DNA from: Zizania palustris
Taxonomy: Eukaryota > Streptophyta > Magnoliopsida > Poales > Poaceae
Assembly: GCA_019279435.1 (NCBI GenBank)
Contig: JAAALK010000081.1
Location: 59,883,318 to 59,947,317 of the forward strand
Length of the DNA stretch: 64,000 nucleotides
Reading direction: 5' to 3'
The notes under the pieces were generated by a model. It was not told where the DNA came from and searched no databases. It was given only the letters and a program-made list of their open reading frames with translations. This document shows positions 9,915 through 21,584 of this stretch, in pieces. The stretch's first letter is position 1; each line of letters opens with the position of its first letter. The position numbers and the translations under genes were made by a program.

Positions 9915-12305
9915 ATGTCGAAAAAGGTGAGGAGTGTCACGAGGAAGCTCTTCCGCTTGGGGAGTACATCGGCGAGTACTCCGGTGAGTACACCGACGAG
10001 TCAGGAGGACACCCTATTCTAGGGTAGTTCCTCTTCTTCAAACAGACGTCGTCAAGAGCAGCTCCTGAGATGCATAGATCCGATATTAATTGGTCGGCCT
10101 ATTGCATTTCAACTGGATGATGAGGTAACTTTTAGATTGTTTTTATGCCAGTTATAAACTATTACTAATTGGTTCAATACTATTTTGTAGGAGGAAGAAC
10201 ACTTGGAGAGTGCGGGTCAGAGGATAATCCGGTGGGTGGGGGGCAGGAGGGGGATGTCCTGGAGTGTGCGGCGCAGAGGGATGACCCAAAGGCTGTGGGA
10301 CAGGGGGATGACCTAGAGGGTGCGGGGCAGGGGGATGTCCCGGATGGTGCGAGTCAGGAGGAGGGGGCAGAGGCTTCCGGGGCCTCAGTATCTTTCAGGA
10401 CGAGCCACCTAGTTGCCCCACCAGTAGTCTCTTCCGGTGGAGCCAAGATCGAGATTACGCTTGTAGGTGACGGGTAAGTGTAATACTCTTCTGTTGTTTT
10501 GCTTTTTTTCAAAAAATTTCTTTCACTAAACTGACTTTATTTATTATGTATTTCTAGATCTTGGATTGACTCTCGGTTTGACGGCACTTCGAGGGTCAGG
10601 CAGGTTAACCAGATATTGGGTAACCTGTGTCGTCTGCACTACCCAGGGGTGCTGACAATGCCGACCGGTGAGCGGGTTCTATGCCAGACATGGGACCAGT
10701 ACCGGTTTGCTCCTGACGGGTGCCACGGAACTGCTCAGGGGGCGGTGTCTCATGACTTCTGGGTATGCATGTGTTTTTTCAATCTTCTTTTAGTTCTAAC
10801 ACAAAGCTTTTCGAGTTACAACACTTTACTAATCATGACTTTTGCAGTTACGCTTTTGCTTGCCAGAAGTCGGCAATCACCATAATCATGCCCTACAAGT
10901 CTTCAACAACAATGCACATAAGGTGGTGAAGGACGCCATTTCGTATGCCCGCATTCAAGCGAACAATGCTTACTACAAGGAGAAGCTAGGGCAATGAATG
11001 AGCAAGGCGACGGGCGCATTGTCAATATATTTTACTGAAGAACAATACCGTTTGGTAAACAATTCTAACTTTTTAAATCTTCGATTGTTGAGATTTGTTG
11101 TCATATAATACAAATAACATCTCTGTTCAGGTGAGGATTCCGTGGTTTGCAAACCGCGAGGATGCATATTTCGAATTCTGCAAGATTTGGTCTTCAGCTG
11201 CATTTAAGAAGACTTCCGAGGAGAAAAGACAATGTCGCGGGACGGATCCAAAGCACAGATATGGTGCCGATGGACATATTCGCCACGCTAAACGCATGGT
11301 ATGACCTCCTTCTGTCACTCTCTAGCTATAGATACATTGTAATGCGACTAACTCATTTCTATTGTACAGGAAGCTAAACCTGCAACGTGCCAAGTGACAT
11401 AGAGGTGTATACCTCTGGTCACAAAGGAAGCGATCGTACACAGTCAGATGTCTTGTGTAGCCAGACAGCCACAGACCATTTGGTGAGATGTTAGCAATGT
11501 TAAGAGTTTGCGTAATTTCATTTTTCTCCATCTAATCGGACATGTTTTTTGTAGGCGTAATATGGTGAACACATGGTTCGACTACATGGAGAGGACTATG
11601 ATTGGCGGAGAGAACCTGTCGATCAAATGGCCGTGTACTCCAGCGGAGGTGGCAAAAGCCATGGACGGTGAGACAATGTTTTTATTAATGTTTTGTGTAT
11701 GGTATTGTGATGGTAACTAACTAATTCAATGTTGTAGGTACTCCATGTTCAATGGAGTTATTGACTCGAGAGTGGTGAGAGCTCAGAAGTCAGCTCAGTC
11801 ATCGCAGAGCTCCGTCGGAGTTGGCTCCAGCCGTCGTCGCTCAGAAGAAACCCCAGAGATGGTTCGGATGAGGGAGGAAATGAGGCGGCGTGACGAGCAC
11901 AACATGAAACAACAAGAGTACTATACCGCCTGCTTAGCACAACAGCAGGCAATGATCCAAGTAAGTTTAGTTTAGAGTGTTGCAGTTCAAAAGTATTTAG
12001 AAATAGGTTTAGAACTAACTGATTACATTACAACATGTGTAGCAACTAGCCCAGCAAAATAGTGGATTTGACATGTCCATGTTCCAACCACTACCTCCCC
12101 CGCCACCACCACTATCTCCTACATCACCTGAGGTACCTCCTAGATACTTAAGTTAGCGTTTAGAAGGGTAGTTGAGTTTGTTCTCTAATTTTGTCTATTT
12201 CTTTAGAGTTTCCGTACGCCTGGTCAGGATGGAGCCTCCGGGGCAAATGTGGATGAAGCGGGAGGCAGTGGTGGCACCCACGACCCAAATGTGGGCGATC
12301 AGTGA
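9915..12305 (+). pseudogene. TNPA-like gene of CACTA A, decayed
   Basis: It is collinear with the intact gene at 6703-9034 and keeps the same exon pattern (for example exon 9915-10124, exon 10191-10473, last exon ending TGA 12303-12305). Damage relative to copy B: TAG at 10020-10022 where B has CAG, TGA at 10995-10997 where B has CGA, a 1-bp loss in exon 2 near 10212, and a 1-bp loss near 11383. Exon 2 is about 50 bp longer because of extra Gly-Gln-Gly-Asp-type repeat units. Both nonsense changes are C-to-T at CHG or CG sites, as expected of methylated, silenced DNA. Confidence 0.85.
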
Positions 12306-12309
12306 GTAT

Positions 12310-12560
12310 ATGGACAAATGTGACTTTGTATGTGGCTCTCGCTGTGTTATGTGAATTTGGATGTTATATGTGAATTCAGATGTGTACTGTGACTTTGGAT
12401 GTGAATTCAGTTATATTATGTGATTTTGGATGTGATGTGTGAAGTGTGTATGTGAATTTGGATGTGAGATTGATTTAGGATGTTATATGTGAAGTTTGAA
12501 TGTGTTTTGGATGTTATATGTGAATGTGATTGAAATTGTGGTTGGATGTGAGTGTGAGTA
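12310..12560. repeat. GT-rich tandem repeat after TNPA (copy A)
   Basis: The same GGATGTGA-type repeats as at 9040-9362, with fewer units. Confidence 0.7.
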
Positions 12561-12591
12561 GGGGAACCAGGAAAAAACAAAAAAATACCAG

Positions 12592-12950
12592 CTAACTTCC
12601 GTCGGCTTTGACCATAGCCAACGAAAGTTAGCTGCTTTCGGCCACATGGGCAGAAAGGCTAACTTCTGTCGTCTAGGGTCAAAGCCGACGGAAGTTAGGG
12701 GCTCCTAACTTCCGTCGGCCAGGCTGGCCGACGGAAGTTACTGCCCCTCTGCTGACGTGGCAGAGTTCGGCGCTAACTTCCGTCGGCCACGTGAAGCCGA
12801 CGGAAGTTAGCTAACTTCCGTCTACCCGCTTCCGTCGGCCAAATGCCGATGGAAGTTAGCCTTTTGCCGATGGAAGTTAGCTTCTTCGGTCGGAAAAGGG
12901 CTAACTTCCGTCGGCTTTGGCTGACGGAAGTTGCCTGGATTGTTGTAGTC
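12592..12950. repeat. Right subterminal block and terminus of CACTA A
   Basis: ACTTCCGTCGGC motifs in both orientations, many with substitutions, ending TTGTTGTAGTC at 12950. The expected terminal G is C, so the outermost base of the conserved CACTA end is altered. Copia gag sequence follows immediately. Confidence 0.85.
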
Positions 12951-13711
12951 ACTCTCTCTGTGTACCTAGACTTTAGAGTCGTCAGGTCACACAACAACAC
13001 CTCACAGTTAGGACACTCACTACTACCACCCAAGCAAGGGGAAGAAGACAGACTCTCAATCTTGCCATTCACCATGACAAGCTCACTCTCAAGCTCATCT
13101 ATCCTCTTTTTAGCCCATTTAAGCAGTTTCTCCCAATACTTCAACTCTTGACAGTTCTGTTCTAGTAAATTAACAACTTCTTGTTCATAGGAAGATACCT
13201 TTTCTTCCTTATCCCCAAGAGCCATTGAACAGAAGCTCTTGCGGGGTCTTCGGCTGTGACACGAGCAACTCTTCGTCTTGTCCCTGAAGGCCATGAAGTA
13301 GAGGCCTGCCGGATCATCCCTGTCCTTCCCCTTCCTGATCACGATGTCTTCATCACTTGAACATGAAGACGAGGAGGACGATGAAGAAATCTTGGAGTAG
13401 CTTTTCTCCATCTCGGTGAAGAAGGCCTTGTCTCGCTTCTTGTTCTCACGCTTGTAGTCCTTCAGAGCCTTTCGAAAGAATTTTGTCTTGGGCTTGCCCT
13501 TTGTGAAAGTGGAGTTGTCGTGCTTGCCAGAGTCATAGGAGTTACCGCCGGTTTCCTTCTTATAGCTCTTCCGCATGGGGCAGTCGGCGATGAAATGACC
13601 TGGATCACCATATTCAAAGCATCCAGATTTTGTGTCGTGTCTTTTAAGCATTCGTTTATCATAGACACATCGCACCCAGTTGTTAAACAAACACAGATCA
13701 TCATCTCCTAG
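12951..13711 (-). pseudogene. Copia gag fragment (host of CACTA A)
   Basis: A minus-strand frame encodes a gag-like protein: a zinc-knuckle relic (CFEYGDPGHFIADC, with the second Cys replaced by Tyr), a Lys-rich basic stretch, a Ser run, then a Glu/Lys-rich probable coiled coil. Plant Copia gag proteins have this layout. It is cut on the left by the CACTA A terminus; the codons after 12951 on the minus strand come from CACTA sequence. The right side meets the Tekay LTR at 13767. No pol is seen here, so the rest of this Copia must lie left of CACTA A, outside the window. Confidence 0.65.
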
Positions 13712-13766
13712 CGAATCAAGCTAATCCTCGGAGATAGATGGACATCAAAGAAAATGCAGTACAACT

Positions 13767-16516
13767 TGTGACGCCCCGATTTACCAAATCGGACAATTAT
13801 TGAATTTCCAAAGAAAAACAATAATACAAGAGGTTCATCATGCGACAACGTACATACGACAATCCTTCGTGGTACGCAGACCACATTATTACATAAGAGT
13901 AAAATTAAAATAAACAATAAAAAGCTTGACAAACGCCCTCTTTAGGATCTTCTTCTTGACTGGGTTGCTACTCCAGACCATCCTCCTCATAGTAAGCAGG
14001 CTCTGAAGTGTTTGTCCAGCGGGTATGAGTACAAAAGTACTCAACAAGCCACAGCAAATGCAATAGTAATGTAAGATAATAACAAGGAAGGATAATGGCT
14101 AAAAGTGCAGAAAAGTACATTTTTCATTTATTGCATTTAGTGTAGTCAAGTTTAATCATGCAGATTATTAAACATGAACATCATAATATCATCTAACAGG
14201 AGTACGTTTTCCCTCCTCGCTCAATAGTCCTTATATGCCAAGTCATCATGCACATTCATTAAAGTAAACTAACTGTGGGATGTCACACAATCCGCCCTTC
14301 ACCGCGGGCTCGGCTTTTCGAAAAGATTTAAGACTCTGATCAGAGGTGTACCACTATATCCACATGGCTTGGGTTTGCACTTCAAGGTCAGGGATCTAAA
14401 TAAATATAATGTAGGGCTTTCATTTGACTAATGCATGTATAACCTATGTGTTTTAGCGATAGTTTAACAAAATTGGGTTCAATATGCTCAAAAGATTGGT
14501 TTGGTGACTTGCCTTGTTCAGCGAAAGGAGAGGGAGGAACTTCCGAGAAGTATTCCGGCTCCTCGCCGGTGTCGTAGTCTTCTCGACACGAATAAAATAA
14601 GCGTAACATTCAATTAAACAATCCAAAAGCACACAATAAGCATATAGGTTTTGATTGGATTATATTAAGGAAAATAAGTCATTAAACTTCTGAAATCATT
14701 ATATGAATTAAAAATGAACTTTTGATGGAGTTAGGAATTTTCTAAAAAGGAATAAAAATTTATCCTAAGGTATTTTAAACATCCAATTAATTAATAATAA
14801 AAAGTTCAGAATAGACCTATTGTTTCTATTACACCAATGTGAAGAGGGTAAAAAGATAAATTTTATAAAATGAATTATGAATATATCCTACAGTGCATTT
14901 GAATACTCTATTAAATAAACATAAAATACTCAAAGTAAGCCTATTGTTTTTATTGCATTAACATGTAGAGAATAAAATTATAATTTTTATGGAATTGAAA
15001 TGGTTAAATTTGGAGTTTAAAATGAGAAAGTTATGAATTTTAGAAGTTTAAAACTAATTCTGGAATTTAATTTAAACTCAAAAACAATCACTGGTCCATG
15101 GTGAGTCGACCCCACCGTGAACTCGTGCACTGTGCGCGTGCGCCGGATCGCAGATCGCCGTTGGATCACGATCGGGCAGCCACGGGCGAGGCGGGGGTTT
15201 TAAATGAAAACGGACGGCTGAGATTAGAACGTAACGCTTCGCCGAGATCTAACGGATCTGATCAAACCACATGAACGGTTTAACCACCACCATCAGATCC
15301 AGATCGCACGGTTGTGATCAAATCCGACATAGCACGGGTACTCTACCCATGCCGGTCGTTTTCTCCAGCGACGGCGAGCGGGCCAGAGGCCACGGTGAGC
15401 GACGACGGTGGATCCTAAGGGCTAAAACGGAAAGAAGGGACTACGGGGAACACGAGGGTACCATTGGTGAGGCGAAAGATCATCGGAGCGCAGCCAGCGA
15501 CGAGCGTAGGCGACGGAGGTGTTCGGGTCCCTCGTCGGCGGTGGGGTTCCGGTGGGGTTTGTCGGCGATGGAGTGGTGGATGAGGTCAGGGTGGCGCCTG
15601 CGGTCACAGCGGTGCGGTCATCGAGGACGGAGGGGGACTCTGGTGACGATGAGTGGTGACTGGAGCGAGGGTGGCGGTGTGTTGTTAAAAGAGGTGTCGC
15701 GGACACTCTATTTGGTCTAAGTGCGAATGGATGTGCGGGCTAGATGTGGTGGAGGTGTAGGGTTTAAATATACGCACCGGTGGGGGCAGAGGGGGCTCAA
15801 TCCGGGGAGGCCGAGAGTAAACGCCGAGGAGGTGGTTTCCATGCATGCGAGCGACTGCGTCGGGGCGATTATGCGGGGAGTAATGGGGGAAACGGTCGGC
15901 GGGGCGAGGGGAATTCAATGCCGGCGACGAATTAAAGGGAGGTGGCCGGGGGGATGGATCCGAGGCAGGATCAGCAGCCAGCAGAGTTTGGGGGAGCGCG
16001 AGGTGGACGACAGTTCTGACAGGGGGGCCATCGGTCAGCGGGCGCGAGGCGAGGTGAGGCGACTGACGGGTGTGCCGAGGCGTGCGGGAGTGTTGGCGCC
16101 GACAGGTGGGGCCAAGCTGTCGGGCGTGCTCGCGGAGGGAGCGGGTGCGGCTGACAAGCTGGACCCATTTCTCAGTATGGGGCGCGGGGAGGGAGTGCGC
16201 CGGGCCTGTTGGTTTGGGGAGAAAAGGGGGAAAGGGGCCCGTTACTATTTAAATTTATTTTTGAATAAATGTAATTTCTGAAATTGGATTAAAATGTTTG
16301 GGTTGCTTCCAAGGGTGATAAAAATTTGTAAAAATTCTCAAAAATATATCTTGGTCTTGGGATCATATACAAAATTTTCTAGCCTCTAGTTTGGATATTT
16401 CTTCAACGTTCTAGTTCATTTAGGCATATAAGGTATTAAAGGTATTTCAAAATTTATCATTTCTAGAAATTACAATAAATGGTATTTTTATTTTCTCTAA
16501 AATTTGGGGTGTTACA
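13767..16516 (-). repeat. 3' LTR of the Tekay/Del element (about 2.75 kb)
   Basis: The plus strand starts TGTGACGCCCCG and ends GGGGTGTTACA, so the two ends are inverse as LTR ends must be. The polypurine tract is directly outside at 16517. Part of the LTR is AT-rich (about 14600-15060) and part GC-rich (about 15100-16200). Open frames inside it, such as 15271-15720, match nothing known and lie over LTR sequence. There is no second copy in the window. Confidence 0.8.
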
Positions 16517-16530
16517 AACCTATCCCCCTT
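16517..16530 (-). other. Polypurine tract of the Tekay/Del element
   Basis: On the minus strand AAGGGGGATAGGTT directly precedes the 3' LTR start TGTAACACCCC. It would prime plus-strand DNA synthesis. Confidence 0.7.
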
Positions 16531-16590
16531 ACAAAGAATCTCATGCTCAAGATTCGAAAGGTTGGTCGAATAGCTCGGGGTATTGGACTT

Positions 16591-17924
16591 TTAACTCATC
16601 TTCTTTTTCCCATGTGGCTTCTTCAACGGGTGGTTGTCCCACTGAACCTTGCAGAAACGAACCACACGGGTCTTGGTTACTCTTTCCTTAGTTTCTAGAA
16701 TCTGGACGGGTTTCTCAATGTACGTCAAGTCATCTTGGCATTTAGCTGTTGGAGGTCGGCCTGTTCGGTGGGCACACGGGGACACTTCTTTAGCTGAGAG
16801 ACGTGGAACACATCATGGACTCCTGCCAAGGATGGAGGTAGTTGTAGCTGATATTCCACTTCTCCTTGCCGTTGGAGGATCTGAAAGGGTCCGACATAGC
16901 GGGGTGCTAACTTGCCTCTCATGTTGAACCTTTGGGTGCCACAGAGGGGAGTGACTCGGAGATAGACATAGTCACCCTCCTCAAAGGTTATGTCTCTCTG
17001 TCGGTTATCAGCATAGCTCTTTTGTCGGGACTGGGCTATCTTCAATCTATCCCTGATGATCTTGACCTTCTCTTCGGCTTCTCACAATATGTCTGTCCCG
17101 AATAGCTGTGACTCTCCGATCTGATCCTAGAGTAACGGTGTTCTGCACTTACGCCCATAAAGTGCTTCAAACGAGGACATCTGCAGGCTAACTTGGTAGT
17201 TGTTGTTGTAGGAGAACTTCGCATAAGGCAAGTTCTTATCCCACATTCCGCCAAAGTCTAGAGCGCAAGCTCTAAGCATATCCTCCAATACCTGGTTTAC
17301 CCTTTCAGTTTGGTCGTCGGTCTGTGGATGATAGGCAGTACTGAAATTTAGTCGGGTGTCGAGTTCTTCTTGAAGATTCTTCCAAAATTTGGAGGTAAAC
17401 TGACTCCCTCGGTCAGATACGATCTTCTTTGGAACTCCGTGAAGGCACACAATCCAGGTCACGTACAACAAAGCCAACTTTGCGACGGTGTAAGTTGTCT
17501 TGATGGGGATGAAATGAGCGACCTTGGTGAGTCGATCGATGATCACCCAGATAGAGTCATGACCGGCTTGGGTCCTGGGTAGTCTCGTGATGAAGTATAT
17601 TCCTATTTCTTCCCACTTCCATTCGGGGACCTTGAGGAGTTGTAATAATCCGGCAGGTCTCTGATGTTCTGCCTTGACTCACCGACATGTGTCGCACTTG
17701 GCCACATACTCAGCTATTTCCCTCTTCATACTAACCCACCAATATTTCTCATTTAGGTCTTGGTACATCTTTGTACTCCCGGGATATGTGGAGTATAGGG
17801 TATCATGGGCCTCTTGAAGGATGAGGGCCTTCAATTCTGGCTTGTCGGGCACGCATATCCAGTTTCCAAACAAGATGGTACCATTCTCATCCTGGGAGAA
17901 CCCGGGGGCTTTACCTTTTCTCAT
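16591..17924 (-). pseudogene. Integrase and chromodomain of the Tekay/Del element, broken
   Basis: The zinc-binding segment keeps CDTC but the second expected His region is altered. The catalytic core is visible as IIDRLTKVAHF (first Asp), SDRGSQFTSKFW (second Asp) and YHPQTDDQTERVNQ (Glu). The C-terminal part has GDYVYLRV and LAPRYVGPFQIL, then the chromodomain-like segment ending VQWDNHP. Stops near 17126, 17045 and 17680 and frame changes break it. Chromodomains of this kind may steer integration to heterochromatin; that role is known for the family and not shown here. Confidence 0.82.
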
Positions 17925-17975
17925 GTTTAGCTAAATCTCTAAGATGTTCGAGTCTTCCTTTTGTGTCTCACGGAT

Positions 17976-19502
17976 CTAGTCCATCAAGACAGGTCTGGTT
18001 TCTAGGGCAGCGAGATATGCTCTGGTAGTGATCTCTAGATTCAGCCTTTCCATCTCCTTGTACAATAATGGAGCCTGGTCTTGCACCATGATGGCATTAC
18101 AGTACCCTTTTCGACTCAGGGCATATTCCACCACATTTGCCTTGCCTGGATGATAGTGGATGCCCAAGTCATAATCTTTGATCAACTCCAACCACCTTCT
18201 TTGTCTGAGGTTTAGGTTCGGTTGAGTGAATATGTACTTGAGGCTCTTGTGGTCGGTGAAGACCTCACATCGATTACCCACAAGGTAATGTCTCCATATC
18301 TTTAAGGCATGAACCATGGCTGCCAATTCCAGGTCATGGGTCGGGTAATTTAGCTCATGTGGCCTCAGTTGACGAGAGGCGTAAGATATCACCTTCCCAT
18401 CTTGCATCAAGACACACCCTAACCCTTTGTGAGAGGCATCACAGTAGATGTGGAAGTCCTTCCGAATGTCTGGTAGGGACAGAATTGGGGCTGACACGAG
18501 CTTCTTCTTAAGGGTCTAGAAGCACTCTTCGCAGTCCGGAGTCCTTTCGAACTTTACTTCCTTATGTAGCAGTCTGGTCATGGGCTTGGCTATCTTCAAG
18601 AAGTTCTCGATCAACCGGCGGTAATATCCAGCCAATCCAAGAAAACTCCGGATCTCAGTCATGTTTGTGGGTTGTAGCAATTTGGTCACTGCTTCTACGG
18701 TGGTTGGGTCCACTGCTATTCCTCCGATAGATATGACATGGCCGAGGAATTTCACCTCGGACAACCAAAACTCGCACTTGCTATATATGGCGTACAATTG
18801 TTGTTCCCCTAGCTTTCCGAGGGTCAGCCGGAGGTTAGTCTTGTTCTCTTCCTTTGTATTGGAGTAGACGAGGATATCGTCGATGAATAACACGATGAAC
18901 TTATCCAAGAACTCCATGAATACATTGTTCATCATGTTCATGAAGAAGGCCGGGGCATTCGTGAGTCCGAACGACATCACTGTATACTCGTAAAGTCCGT
19001 AGCGGGACGTGAAGGCAGTCTTGGGGATGTCTTCTTCCCTAATCCTCAGCTAGTGATAGCCTTACCTGAGGTCGATCTTGGAGAACACCGAGGATCCCTT
19101 CAGTTGATCGAACAAGTCATCGATCCGAGGCAGTCGGTACTTGTTCTTGATGGTCACCTCGTTCAACGCTCTATAGTCCACGCACATCCTTTTGGTCTTG
19201 TCCTTCTTCATGGCGAAGATGACTGGTGCACCCCAGGGTGAGGTACTTAGTCGAATGTACCCTTTTTGCTCTAGGTCTTCAATGTTACTCTTAACTTCGG
19301 CCAGTTCATTGGCGGCCATCCGGTACGGACGCTTGGAGATCAGGGTGGTCCCGGGGACAAGCTCGATTCTGAATTCGATGTCTCGCTTGGGAGGCATTCC
19401 TGGTAATTCTTCCGGCGAGACGTCCACGTATTCCTTGACCATGAGCACTTCCTCTAGGTCTAGCGAGTGAAGGGACACCTTGCTAGAACCATGGGTGGTC
19501 AT
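17976..19502 (-). pseudogene. Reverse transcriptase and RNase H of the Tekay/Del element, broken
   Basis: RT motifs in order on the minus strand: KGYIRLSTSPWGAPVIF, MCVDYRALNEVTIKNKY, MSFGLTNAPAFF, and the catalytic FIDDILVYS. RNase H follows (YCDASHKGLGCVLMQ, FTDHKSLKYIF). Stops separate the blocks at about 19060 and 18515 and again before 17975. A functional product is not possible. Confidence 0.87.
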
Positions 19503-19643
19503 CTAAAAAGTGGCGGCTTCGCCTTCGGGGTTGGTCATAGTGACAGACTTGCTGGTGTAGTCGATCACTCCCTTGTGCTTCATCAACCAGTCCAACCCCA
19601 GGATGAGGTCGAGTACGGTGCACTCGATGAGGACCGAATCAGC

Positions 19644-21027
19644 CTAGAATAATACCCCTTGGATTTCTATCCTTACCTTAGGGCTGAATAGGTTAGCTAA
19701 GGTCTTCTTTCCTGGAGTGGAAATCATCATGGGGGTGGGTAGAGGGAGCACTTTCAAATCATTTCTTTTCACAAAGTCCTCCGAGATGAAGGAGTGTGTT
19801 ACCCTAGAGTCAAATAGTACTATTGCAGGTATGGAATTTGCGGTGAACATACCGAGGACAACTTCAGGAGCTTCCTGAGCTTCCTCTGCGATGATGTGGT
19901 TGACGTGGGCACGAACTGCCTGGTTCGGTGCCGCGCCTTGGGGCTGCTTGGGGTGAGGACACTTGTGCGAGTAGTTCCCTTCCTTCCGGCAGTTGAAGCA
20001 GACGACCGGCTTTCTGTTGCGGTCCCTCCTGATCGGGGCCTTAGCGGAGGGCGTCGGCTGAGTGGCTAGAGCTGGTAGAGCAGGGCAAGGATGCCCGATG
20101 TTTGATCCACTGGCGGCGTGTGGTGGCCTGTAAACGGGCCGAAGATGGTAGGCGGCTGTCACCGGCGGAGGGACAAAGAGGGGCCTCTGAGTGTTCACCT
20201 GATGATGCTTGAACATGATCATCTTCCTCTATTGAGGTCTAGCTTGTTTTGCTCAGTCACTTGGATGAGCGCTTTATTCACCAACTGTTGGAAGTCGGCA
20301 TAGTCGGTGGCGACGAGCTAAATGGACAGCTCATACTTAAGTCCCCAAAGGAACTTGGCCTGGAGGAGGGCGTTGGTTCGCACCTCTTCCGGCGCATAGC
20401 GGGCCAGACGGTTGAATTCATGGAGGTACTCCATGATAGTCTGGCTTCCCTGCTACAGGTCGCGAAACTCCTGTTGCTTGACCACGATGACTCCAGCAGG
20501 GACGTGGGCAGCACGGAAGGCGATGGTGAACTCCGCCCAAGTCACCTCGTGGTCCTCCGGCTGGGACTCACAGTAGTTGTCCCACCACTCTGCAGCGGGA
20601 CCCTAGAGCTGGTGAGTGGCGAATGCCACTCTCTCCCGGTCGGTGCAGGGGAGGAGGTCCAACTTCTTCCCGATGGTCCGGAGCCATTCTTCGGCCTCCA
20701 AGGGGTTTGTGGTGCTAGAAAAGATAGGGAGTCGCACGCGCAAAAACTCCGAGAGTTGAGGTGCGGGTGCGGGGGCTGGTGCACGTGGAACGGGCTCCAC
20801 ATTCTGTTGTTGCAGCCGGTCCAACTGTGCTTCTTCGTGCTACATTTTAGTGAGGAGGGTGGTGATCAGCTGGTTCTGATTAGCCATCATCTCCGCCAAG
20901 GTAGGATGGTTGGTAGATGGTGGCCTAGTATGACGTTGGCCCGTTGCGCCCTAGTTGGGCACAACACTTCCGGGCAGACCGTTGCTTGCCCCTTCTCCAT
21001 TGTTGGCCCGATGTTCTGGTTTTCGGC
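19644..21027 (-). pseudogene. Gag and protease of the Tekay/Del element, broken and cut by H
   Basis: Gag capsid motifs (LRVRLPIFSSTTNPLEAEEW, MEYLHEFNRLARYAPEEV) lie at about 20240-20890. The zinc knuckle CFNCRKEGNYSHKC has Asn where His is expected. The protease site reads FDSRVTHSFIS where DSG is normal, so its catalytic Gly is gone. Stops occur at about 20605, 20455 and 20340. A downstream in-frame Met is at 20887, but gag-like coding continues upstream to 21027, where the LTR of H begins, so the original start has been lost. Confidence 0.82.
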
Positions 21028-21522
21028 TGTTGGGGGAAAATATCTCATCTTCAGGGTTATTGCTGAAGCAGCATAAAGGCAGTCAACCATTTCGAAGATT
21101 GTCCGAAGACCATCTTCGAAGATGCCCAGAACCTCGTTCGAAGCCCAAAGACAGGCACTAGTTCGAAGTATGTCTTCGAACCAAAGCCCTTCAGGATCTT
21201 TTCTGCCAGCTAAGATGGAAGACTTATCTTCTATCCTATTAGATTAGTCTTTTACCATTTTAGCACTATTAAGGAAACCGAATAGTTTCCTTAATGTCGG
21301 TTGTAATAGAGGGGTAAATAGGTCTTTTCCTTAATGTTTAGGCCTATAAATACCCCCCATTTCACCCTGTAATAGGGACCGGATACAAGTGATTCAAGAC
21401 ACACTTTCGAACTATTCTAAGCTATTATCCTTTCGGAGGCTTAGAACAGTTTGCTTCACAAACATTTCGTTTGTTAGTTTCTTTTCTACAGAAACCTGTT
21501 AGCGTAATCTTTTAAGCCAACA
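21028..21522 (+). repeat. 5' LTR of Tat element H
   Basis: Begins TGTTGGGGGAAAAT and ends AAGCCAACA. A TATA-like TATAAATA is at 21345-21352. It is rich in TTCGAA palindromes between about 21100 and 21185. It is homologous to the J LTRs but clearly diverged from them. Confidence 0.9.
21345..21352 (+). promoter_or_regulatory. TATA box in the LTR of H
   Basis: TATAAATA inside the LTR and conserved in the J LTRs on the minus strand at 49909-49916 and 60977-60984. It would position transcription of gag-pol. Confidence 0.65.
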
Positions 21523-21524
21523 GT

Positions 21525-21542
21525 TGGCGCCGTCCGTGGGGA
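21525..21542 (+). other. Primer binding site of H
   Basis: TGGCGCCGTCCGTGGGGA, two bases after the LTR end. It resembles sites complementary to a plant tRNA 3' end (tRNA-Asp-like); the exact tRNA is not established. Confidence 0.65.
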
Positions 21543-21584
21543 ACTTAGTTCAAAAAACTTCGTTCTCTACCAATTTCTTACATC

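Larger units (their letters stand above)
1..12950 (+). mobile_element. CACTA (En/Spm-type) transposon A, outer copy, left end outside window
   Basis: A class II element of the CACTA superfamily, read left to right. It carries a TNP2-type transposase relic (464-3267, resuming at 9736), a TNPA-like pseudogene (9915-12305), a GT-rich tail, subterminal repeats built on the motif CTAACTTCCGTCGGC, and a right terminus at 12950 (TTGTTGTAGTC). It is split by a second CACTA copy (3268-9732). The left terminus is not in the window: base 1 corresponds to about base 4535 of the inner copy, so roughly 1.2 kb of the left end is missing. The first 60 bases are AT-rich and look like an intron. The element lies in a Copia gag relic that resumes at 12951. 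It has no intact transposase and is presumably non-autonomous. Confidence 0.88.
13767..21027 (-). mobile_element. Ty3/gypsy chromovirus (Tekay/Del-like), 5' part lost
   Basis: A minus-strand LTR retrotransposon. From right to left it has gag with zinc knuckle, protease, reverse transcriptase, RNase H, integrase with chromodomain, a polypurine tract and the 3' LTR. The chromodomain-like tail (YIEKPVQILETKERV) after the integrase marks a chromovirus; motif style suggests the Tekay/Del clade. The 5' LTR and primer site are absent because Tat element H starts inside gag at 21028 and the lost part does not resume in the window. Many stop codons break the polyprotein. Confidence 0.82.

Noticed and set aside
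15271..16281. Plus-strand frames of 149 and 186 codons in the Tekay LTR
   Set aside because: Inside an LTR, no recognisable domain, GC-rich composition.
20249..21076. 275-codon plus-strand frame
   Set aside because: It lies antisense to the Tekay gag and runs into the H LTR; it is a shadow frame.
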